Shown: one piece after another, positions 56,155-64,000 of the stretch
Position numbering within the stretch: position 1 is the stretch's first letter
Layout of the letters: the number at the start of each line of letters is the position of its first letter
Translations under genes and position numbers: made by a program
Origin: Rutpela maculata
Lineage: Eukaryota > Arthropoda > Insecta > Coleoptera > Cerambycidae
Reading direction: 5' to 3'
Length of the DNA: 64,000 bases
Assembly: GCA_936432065.2 (NCBI GenBank)
Contig: OW386293.2
Location: forward strand, 46,347,923-46,411,922
Notes under the pieces: model-generated
Database searches by the model: none
What the model saw: only the letters and a program-made list of their open reading frames with translations
Told to the model about the DNA's origin: nothing

Positions 56155-57780
56155 CGCTGGGTTGGACTAAGGCCATGCTTGTTGCCACCAGCGAGAGCCA
56201 CATGGCGCATGGTAAAGGAACATGGGATGGGAGGTGTAGGTATTTATGAGATGCGTTACCGCATTGTGTCGTGAGGGAGCGTTTAAGCTCCCTTTTTTGT
56301 GTTTTTGGTTCTGGACATCTGCCTCTTCTGAATCTTCGTGTGAAATATGTGCTGTGTCCTGATATGGAGTGTTTATGCTCCTCTTTTTGTGTTTCTTCTT
56401 GTTCAAATCTTCTTTTGCTGAGTCTTCTGATTCCTCGGTTTCCGATGCTGGGTTGGATTTGGGTCATGCTTGTTGTCAGCAGCGAGAGCCACATGACGCA
56501 TGTTTTTTCCTCGCTTTTCTTTCCTAGTTTTTTTTTATCCTCGCGATTGTTTTCCACGTGTAACATGGTCTCCCTATTTTTAGTTTGCTGCTGTTCAGTG
56601 TTAGCGCTTTCTTCTGCTGTCCTTTTTGCTTTAACCTTCTTGATCCTTGCCCTTATCTCTCTGCTTACCAGGGTATGGTCTATTTGTGTGATTGAGCTTC
56701 CATTACTCCAGGTGTCAATGCAGGTTTGACTTTTGCTCCATGTATTTCTTATTGCTAAGTCAAACATGTGTGCTAGGTTTTTCAGCGCGTTTCCATTTTC
56801 GTTGGGCCATGTGTGGAGTATATGTGCATTGAAGTCTCCTAATAGTATAATGGACATTTTTCTTGATTTTTCATAGCGTTAGTGTGTGCCGGTTTTCTTT
56901 TTCTAATTAATGGCTTAGTGCTCCATATAGACAGTCCTCTCTTCGGTTATTACTGATTTCTTTCTCCTCTTTGCCGCCTGGCACGATTTCACTGCACTAT
57001 ATATACCATTATTTACTGCGTTAGAGGGGAAGCACTGTGTAAAGTTTTGGTTTGTATACCTAATTAAACACTAACTAATATTTCTTATCAATCACTGAAA
57101 ATGTTCCGAGATATGTATTATTTTACAAACACATCCACTTATACTTTTTTTAACTATATTTTTTACACGTTTTCACTATTTAACTTTTATAAACTTTTAT
57201 GGGTATCCATTGGTGACAGAGCATTATAAAGTAGGTCTGGTCGCCTCGACAGCAAGATGACAAGTTCAATGTGTTGTCGCATTGTGTTCGTTATTTAATG
57301 TTTATGCTCCTCTTTTTGTTTTTCTGTTTCTACAAATTTTCTTCTTCTCCTTCTGAGACTTCTGATGCCTCGGTTTCTGGTTCTGGTAGGGTATATCGCT
57401 GCGATTTCTTTGTGGAGTTCATTTTTTCCACTCGCTTTCTTTTCCAGTATGTTTGGTCGTTTCTCAGTTTGTTCATGATCCTCTTAGTTGTTGTTTTCCA
57501 CGTGTAACCCGGTTTCCCCATTTTTTCTTTTTTCGTTTCTTCTGGTTTCTTGAGTCAGTTGCATGAATACCCTTCCTGCTGTCTTGTCTGATTGATCAAT
57601 GATCTTGATCATTTTGTATGATTGCTGTGGCTATGTTTTCGTTTATATTTTCCGTCCTTATTTCGATGGAGCTCTCTCGTCTGGTTACCTATGCAACTCC
57701 TCTACTGGTCTTTTCATAGTGTTGGCGTGTGCCGGGGTTGTTATGTTTTCTCCTTCTAACTGATGGCTTAGTGCTCGATT
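56155..57780. repeat. Direct duplications around the LINE remnant
   Basis: A ~57-bp block with GCGAGAGCCACATG recurs at 56155 and 56445. A GTTTATGCTCCTCTTTTTGT block recurs near 56280 (diverged), 56368 and 57298. CATAGYGTTRGYGTGTGCCGG recurs near 56874 and 57717. These look like serial partial duplications of one LINE region. Confidence 0.65.
56630..56870 (-). pseudogene. LINE endonuclease (EEP) fragment
   Basis: Minus strand from about 56870: YEKSRKMSIILLGDFNAHIL, then NENGNALKNLAHMFDLAIRN, WSKSQTCIDTW, and ITQIDHTLVSREI. GDFNAH and the later IDHTLVS are the conserved end of apurinic-type LINE endonuclease domains. The open frame continues to 56129 but that part is rearranged repeats and not endonuclease. 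The N-terminal catalytic residues are missing. Confidence 0.8.
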
Positions 57781-57799
57781 TTTATACCAGTAGCTGATG

Positions 57800-60700
57800 T
57801 GTCTTCGTTGTTACGTTTTGTAGTGGATACATTATTTTTGTGTCCTCTGCAGAGTTATTATTTCTTGCTTACTTTTTGCGTATTCTTACGGACCTAAACG
57901 TTTTTAATAAAATTCCTTAACCTTACCAGAGCCGTACCAGATGTGAAGTGTAGACAGTCAGTATGTTCTTATAGCATGCATGAGATTTTTTTAATTTTAA
58001 TGGTACTGAAACCAAGCTAATAATGGGCAACAATTTTATCCAGGTTTTTATTATTTTTGAATTGATTTAATTTGGCGCGGTGTACTGTTACTCTAATGGT
58101 ACGCCCCTGGTAGTATTTGCTGGAAGAGAATTGTTTATTAACTTATTTCTAATTTATTGCATTTCAGGTCTGTTTATGAAATTCTTTAAGTTGTCTATGA
58201 GTAGGTACTTAAGACATAAATATTTTAAGGGTAAAGTGGACTTATCTTGATTGATTTATGGCCTTTCCTTCCTTCGGGTCGGGTCGATATTTGTCGACTG
58301 TTTTCACTTTTTTACGCTGCACTGAAAGATTTAATCACTCGTATTAATTAAATATTAGCACTTATCACTTAATTGTTGCTATTCGGACACTACCACAGCA
58401 TGCACAATTTTTCACTTCACAACGAATGTACTTTTGACCTATTTGGGCCAGCTTATTACCGGTTTTTCTTCCGATTTAAAAGGAACCTTATCTAATAGGC
58501 GTCTATTCACCGTAACGTCTCTAGAGGGACTCTCGGTTGTAAATAAATATAATAAATTAAATAAATATACCATTCGATTAATTATTTGAAAAGCTACACG
58601 AAACTTTAAATGAACTTTTTATTGCAACGCAATTTAAAGGATTCAATTTGCAATTTCGATTTTCATAAAAATCCATTTTTCTAACAATAAGTATTCATAT
58701 CTGAGCCAATTTTTATCGCAGAGCGTTCTACGAAAACCCAAATTGTAGGGAATTTAACTATCTTTCAACATTGTCATCAACATTTTTTTTTGCAAAGCCT
58801 TAGTTTTTGTCATCTCATCAAAAAAGTCATCTCGGTAAATTTTTTACCAAATTGGGTGGAGCTCAAATTCAAGGTAATTTCATAGTCTTCACGTTTTATG
58901 TCAGCACTTTTTGGTCAACTTTTTCTACATGTTCATGACATCCTAAACAAGTTTTCTAAAAAAAAAAAAATTCAAAGTCAAAAAATTCAAAAAGTCAAAA
59001 CCTAAGTGAACTCCACTAATAACTCTAGGTATATATTATCTTACGACTCATCGTATATAAATGAGGATATTCATTTAATATAATGAAATAATTAAAAATG
59101 AAAAATCTAACAAGAACAATGGATGCATTAGTAATAACTATTATTTTAAAATAAGTTATTAGGATTGCTTTATTCGGGACAAGTCGATAACGTCGATATG
59201 AATTAATGTCGTTTAATTTCAATTCAATAGACTCATCGAGTAAGTTGAGAACCTCCCACGGTTGGCGAATAATTGAATAATTTGATTTAAATGAGACTAG
59301 CATTTAATCATGCTTGAAAAGTAGTTTCAAGTTGAGAACAAATTAGATAACGGAAAAGGTCGCTTGAAATTGCAATATTAATTCGGTTTCCTATAAAGAG
59401 TAATTAATCATTAGATGGACATGAATAGTACAACAAAATTCAAAACTTCTTATATTTTTTAAAAAAACGAAAAACCATTTTGTTAGAAGTTGAATACTTT
59501 TTAGGGTTAGGGAATAACATCTCTGGCGGGCCCTCAGAAACCCGTGCCCCTAAATTTAGTACCCAATAGCCCCAATAGTTTTTTTTGCTACACACGTTTG
59601 AAAATCACTTTTTTGGAAAAATTTGCGTGATTTTTCACAATTCTGAATTTTTCGCATAGAAAATACATATTTTAGGAATTGAAGCTGATGAAATTATCTT
59701 GAATTTATTTCTAGATACGTATCGATCGGATGTTTCTAGACAAAATTGCAGCTATTTAAAGTTGGACAAAAAACTGCATTTTTTCCCAATAAATAGGCCA
59801 TTTTTAACCAATAATATACAGTGTGTCCCAATTTCCTCCGTAACTCTGTTATTAGTCATCTAATTTCAATCAGATTTGGATCGGTATCAAAGACCTTTGT
59901 TATTTCTTCTTTGGGTAAGACAAAATTTATTTTAGTCACTGAAGTAAGAAAAAAAGAGTGATTTATCGAGTAGTCATATTACGCATTTTTTCACTGAAGA
60001 ACTAATGCAATATTATTAACCAACATCCTTTAGAATCCTCATATCCAATATTTAATGACATTTTGATTTATGGTTTTCCAATTGCAGCCCTCTTAAAATT
60101 ATATTTTTGAAATATTAAATAATTAATAACTTGTAAACGAATTGTTTTTCGAAAAAAGTCATTCTTCATTTTCTATTTAAATTCACTTTTTCCTCCACCC
60201 ACTCAAATTTCGTAGGCCAAGAATTTTAATTAAAAAATTACCAAAAATTTTTAACCAGCAGCCCTGTAAATTATTTGGGCATTAATGATCGCCGAATTAG
60301 AATGTAACGTTGACAGTGGGTAGTAAAAAAAGTGATTTCAGGAATAAAAAGATAGCTATTGGCGAAAGGACACTTAATTTTATAAATATAAAAATGAATT
60401 TTGCAAAACGTAAAATTCTATCTCGACTGGCCTTTATGTCCAACAGGTGGATATTCAATTATGGAAACATACATATAAAATCATATGTTTTGTAATAAAT
60501 ACTTTATTAATTAAAATTATTAGAAATCATAAAAATAGGTAATAGAAACTAAGGTTAAATGAAAACACGTCAGTTGGGTAACCGATTTCCATCTGCTTGT
60601 AAATAATATCCGCGTTTACGATGACCGGCAAACACAGGAACTTGGCGTTTTGTTTTCCTTTGGTTTAAAATTCTTTAAATGACTCAAATGTAAATTGAAT

Positions 60701-60825
60701 GGTGAGGTATTTAACACGGCGCGTAAGGAAGCCGCTAAGTAAAAAGTTACACACAACAAATCGTCGATCTACAGTTATCTTGAACAGTGGCTTGGTCAAG
60801 ATCTCAACCGGTCAAGGAAGGCGTC
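57800..60825. other. Unannotated 3-kb stretch
   Basis: Apart from a LINE-type 3' end near 58537 (GGTTGTAAATAAATATAAT), I see no gene or mirrored repeat. Minus frame 59025-59303 and plus frame 60310-60495 lack motifs. Confidence 0.4.
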
Positions 60826-60830
60826 CTATA

Positions 60831-61392
60831 TAGACTGGCGGTACATGACCAGTCAGGTGCAACGTTTTTAAAATGCATGCCAATCATATATATTAATGAA
60901 ATTACCATGAATATGCCAGAAATGCAAATTTTAGGCAGTCGTCGCGTGCACAAGGGGGTGCAAATCGGTTTTTTTTGTGTCTTTTTTTTGGGTTTTATTT
61001 TTTTATTTTTTTTAATGGATGCCAATAGTGCCAAACGAAAAGCCGTGAAAAAAAATCCAGCAGAAATTCATTGGCATGCAGTTTCCGCGCTCAAAACAAC
61101 TGTTAATGTGCACATTAAATCGTAAAATTTTTTGGTGTTCTTGATTTTGGATGATTTTGATTTTGGATTTTTTTTGAAGGCTTTTCGTTTGGCACTATTG
61201 GCATCCATTAAAAAAAATAAAAAAATAAAACCCAAAAAAAAGACACAAAAAAAACCGATTTGCACCCCCTTGTGCATGCGACGACTGCCTAAAATTTGCA
61301 TTTCTGGCATATTCATGGTAATTTCATTCATATATATGATTGGCATGCATTTTAAAAACGTTGCACCTGACTGGTCATGTACCGCCAGTCTA
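60831..61392. mobile_element. Long hairpin element, ~215-bp arms
   Basis: TAGACTGGCGGTACATGACC at 60831 is mirrored at the right end (to 61392). The arms run to about 61045 and from about 61177 and are almost identical over 200 bp, with TTAGGCAGTCGTCG and GGTGCAAATCGG in common. The spacer is about 130 bp. The four overlapping frames on both strands are mirror images and not genes. There is no target duplication that I can assert. Confidence 0.88.
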
Positions 61393-61536
61393 ATATCAGA
61401 CATAACTCCCATAGACTTCATTCTGAATGCAATTCAGTTTTTACTTGATCGATTAACCTGACGGGGGTACGTCTAGCATAATTTTGTCCATAATCTGTAT
61501 TTAATGTTAAAATTACATCGTTTTTTCAGTTATGGT

Positions 61537-61563
61537 ATAATAATAATAATAATAATAATAATT
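61537..61563. repeat. TAA microsatellite at LINE 5' junction
   Basis: Nine or so TAA units end directly at the start of the Dong-like element. Confidence 0.9.
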
Positions 61564-61701
61564 GGTGTCGGTCGTGGGCTTGTTGGGCTAACCACCCACA
61601 AGCCCGATCCTCCGGTTCCAGTTGGCCGAAGACAGGGCCCCCACGATCGACCCCGTGCGGATAGGGGTCAAGGGCAAGGTGGTGGGGCCCAACAGGGAAG
61701 G

Positions 61702-62799
61702 ATGCCCATTGATGACGACCGCTATAACCAAGGACGCTTTGAGTGGACACATGAACTGAGAGACGACCTGATGCACTGTTATTAAAGCAATGAGCCCGGC
61801 CGAAGGGGGTACATGGCGCGAATGCATGCTCTGTGGTGTGAAAACCACCCAGAGCATGACGCCTTCACACCTCAGAACCTACGTGATTATGTATCATCCC
61901 ACCTTCGTGCTAGAGGCTATGTCAGAGCCGCTCCTCAGCCAGTGAATGAGGTGGCCGAACAGCCACCGAACGAACCGGTTGAGGAAGCGGTTCCTATCGT
62001 TCCACTAACACCAGAGGGTCTCAGTACCAGACGGGGGTTGCACAACATAAACCCCCCCGGGCCACAAGATCTGGCCAGAGTGGATGCAGAACTACGTGCA
62101 TCGCTACCAGAAGAGGCTGACATCTGGCACATAAATTGTGCCGTGTATGCTGCCGCTCAACGCTTGTCTCAGGTGGAGAGGCGAAATAGTACCTCTCCAC
62201 AGGAAAGAGCGGGACGGCGCATACAGAAGATGGAAGCCAAGATCCGGTCGACGAGGCAACACGCATCCCGTATCCAATGTGTGATGGACTATATGGCAGC
62301 CAATAGGCCTTTCACGCCTAAAGTGCGGCGAGTAGCTGCCAACTTAAGACGCGTCCATCACACACTTAATGGGGCAGTGCTGCAAACCACCAAACAGCAC
62401 TGCCTCGACAGGATACGGATGCTAGTGTCTTGTAAGAAGTCACTAGTGAGGCGGGCGAGGGGGCTAGCGGAAAATCAACTTTTCCGCAAAAAGCCCTCGC
62501 GCCTTTTCGAACCGCCTCAGCGTGTTGCTGAAAATCCGCCGACTGCAGATCAGGTGGAAAACTTCTGGAAAACGTTGTACGAACAGAAGCTTCCACTCAA
62601 CAGAGACTCTCCAGCCCCGGCACACTTTGAAACCTTTATCCAAAGGTTTCGCCAACCATACGAGGTGTGCCAACCAATAACCCCAGAAGAGGTTCGAAGA
62701 GCTCTTGAGGGCTCTAAGAACTTTGCTGCTCCAGGTCCCGACGGGATAAATAACTTTTGGTGGAAAAAGTACCCACCACCATTTGGCCAGAATTTTTAA
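61702..62799 (+). pseudogene. Dong/R4-like ORF, N-terminal part
   Basis: An ATG at 61702 opens MPIDDDRYNQGRFEWTHELR, which stops at TAA 61783-61785; the same frame resumes with GRRGYMARMHALW from 61798 and an ATG at 61813. It then runs open to 62799. The conserved flow across the stop (WTHELRDDLMHCY, stop, EPGRRGYMARMHALW) shows it is a single nonsense or a small indel. The C-terminal end GSKNFAAPGPDGINNFWWKK is the start of the RT domain. At about 62771-62780 (CCACCACC) the reading passes to the +1 frame, so one base was gained there or two were lost. Confidence 0.8.
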
Positions 62800-64000
62800 T
62801 GCCTGGCTAAATGGGGAGCAGCGAATTCCTTCTTGGGTTGTTGAGGGGCGGACAGTGCTGATCCCCAAGAACGGAGATTTGTCTAACCCAAAGAACTACC
62901 GCCCGATAACCTGTTTAAACGCATGTTACAAAGTGTTTACACGCATTTTGTACATGCGGGTGCTCCACGCAGTTGAACCGGTTTATGAACGGATACATGA
63001 GCAACGAGGGTCGAAGAGAGGTGTCGCTGGCTGCAAGGAGAACCTGCTTATTGACAGATGTGTCACGCAGGACTCCGTGCAGTATAAGCGGAACCTCTCC
63101 ATGGCCTGGATCGACTACCGCAAGGCATTTGACATGACATCTCATGAGCTTATTTTACACTTGCTCCAATGTCTTGCGATACCCGGTCCCGTAGTGAGAT
63201 GTATTGAAGAACTGATGCCGCTCTGGAGGACTCGCTTTACTATAACATCCGGTAACGATAGAGTCCAGACGGAGCCGGTATCGTTCAGAAGGGGAGTATT
63301 TCAGGGAGACTCCCTCAGCCCCCTTCTGTTTTGCATCTCACTACTGCCATTATCCGTTTCGCTCCGGAAAACCCGTCGATACAACTGCGGTACCCCTGGT
63401 GATAGGAGGCATAAGGTCACCCATTTGTTTTATATGGACGACCTTAAACTTTATGCCTCCGGAGAAAGGGACCTACACCAGTCCCTTAGGGTGGTACAGG
63501 AGTACACGCAGGCTGTCGGTATGGAGTTCGGGTTGGACAAATGTGCACTGGTCCATCTCAAGAGAGGACGATGCGGGGACTACGGAGAGGACGCGCAGCT
63601 CGTAGACGGAAGCATCTTACATCATCTAGATGCCGGAGAGTCGTACACTTACTTGGGTGTCGAGCAACGCTCCACCCAAGAAGTGAGTGTAGTGAAAAAC
63701 GCTCTCCGCGGCAAGTATCAGCACCGACTCCGACAGATTTGGTCTTCAGAACTGTCGGGGAAGAACAAGGTGTCTGCTACCAACATGCTTGCCGTTCCGA
63801 TCCTTCTCTACTCCTTTGGAGTGGTGAAATGGAACCGAGAGGAGTTGCGTCAACTCGACGTAGGAACCCGCAAGAAGATGCATCTCAATAGGAGTTTGCA
63901 TCCTAAATCGTCCGTTCCACGGTTATACCTCCCACGACATCGGGGAGGCCGTGGACTCTTGAGTTTTCAGAGTCTCCATAACAGGATGGTTCTGGATGGA
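62771..64000 (+). CDS. Dong/R4-like reverse transcriptase, truncated by window edge
   Basis: Second frame, no stop codon from 62771 to the end (410 codons). It reads HLARIFNAWLNGEQRIPSWV, VEGRTVLIPKNG, NYRPITCLNACYKVFTRIL, RGSKRGVAGCKENLLIDRC, then motif A (AWIDYRKAFDM), motif B (FQGDSLSPLLFCISLLPLS), motif C YMDDLKLYA (YMDD at 63431-63442), a GMEFGLDKCA thumb start and ESYTYLGVEQ. The RT copies element RNA at a nicked target site. It is fused in the original ORF to the preceding frame and, beyond the window, presumably to a zinc finger and restriction-like endonuclease like those at 48 kb and 53.5 kb. The catalytic residues are intact; the upstream frameshift and stop make this copy defective. 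Confidence 0.9.

Larger units (their letters stand above)
61564..64000 (+). mobile_element. Dong/R4-like non-LTR retrotransposon, 5' part
   Basis: GC-richer than its surroundings, it starts immediately after the TAA tract with GTGTCGGTCGTGGGCTTG and runs off the window. It encodes a long ORF with RT; the two frames are listed separately. The Dong element of Bombyx mori is known to insert in TAA repeats, and the junction here fits that. Confidence 0.8.

Noticed and set aside
56271..56729. Plus-strand 152-codon Leu/Ser-rich ORF
   Set aside because: It is antisense to the LINE endonuclease remnant and its duplicated flank.
60787..61461. Four ORFs of 76-117 codons on both strands
   Set aside because: They are mirror readings of the same hairpin arms.
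62021..62868. Minus-strand ORFs opposite the Dong-like frame
   Set aside because: Shadows of the real coding frame, which shows RT motifs on the plus strand.
63399..63891. Plus-strand ORFs in other frames near the end
   Set aside because: They overlap the uninterrupted RT frame that carries YMDD and the flanking motifs.

Overview
This window looks like AT-rich, intron- or intergenic-type DNA from an insect nuclear genome. The evidence is the mix of mobile elements: Dong/R4-like LINEs at TAA repeats, hAT, Tc1 and TTAA MITEs, a DIRS-like element, a 5S-derived SINE, Ty3/gypsy remnants, and multi-copy insect protein families. I see no intact host gene, no tRNA or rRNA gene, no CRISPR array and no bacterial-style operon. 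Most long open frames are either shadows or decayed transposon coding sequence. The order of insect is not determinable from what I can see.

Layout, left to right. 1-3.9 kb: one end of a TA-flanked TIR element (its full inverted copy lies at 18.8-19.8 kb), a foldback element, a 216-bp tandem duplication and a small TIR element. 3.97-7.19 kb: a palindromic hAT MITE with 8-bp target duplications, split by a Ty3/gypsy element that has lost everything between its primer-binding site and RNase H. 7.79-8.30 kb: another hAT MITE. 9.39-11.18 kb: a DIRS-like tyrosine-recombinase element with inverted terminal repeats and a circle-junction-like internal complementary region, itself carrying a Harbinger-type MITE. 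12.79-13.17 kb: a 5S rRNA-derived SINE with an 11-bp target duplication. 13-25 kb: small MITEs, two LINE RT fragments, three TTAA MITEs, repeat-family copies, and one short exon-like segment with strong splice sites (24275-24328).

25-45 kb: three fragments (27.3, 41.9-42.7 and 49.9 kb) of multi-copy insect protein families with PIN-like/GCDTTS/Cys-rich features; a 1.8-kb foldback element; a tRNA-derived SINE; a TIR transposon carrying the last coding exon of mitochondrial elongation factor Tu (33430-34412); a foldback element into which a hAT inserted, which in turn carries a LINE end; a second copy of the palindromic hAT MITE with its own nested insertion; and a set of short tandem exon-like units on the minus strand.

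45-64 kb: Dong/R4-like LINE remnants dominate. One C-terminal copy has an internal tandem amplification (47.25-48.6 kb). A second C-terminal remnant follows a TAA tract at 53.46 kb, with a foldback and another TAA tract behind it. A third copy starts right after a TAA tract at 61.56 kb and runs off the right edge with an open RT frame. A Tc1 transposase remnant, a LINE endonuclease remnant and a long hairpin lie between. The parts do not form a pathway; they record layered insertions, and the nesting gives a relative order of events.
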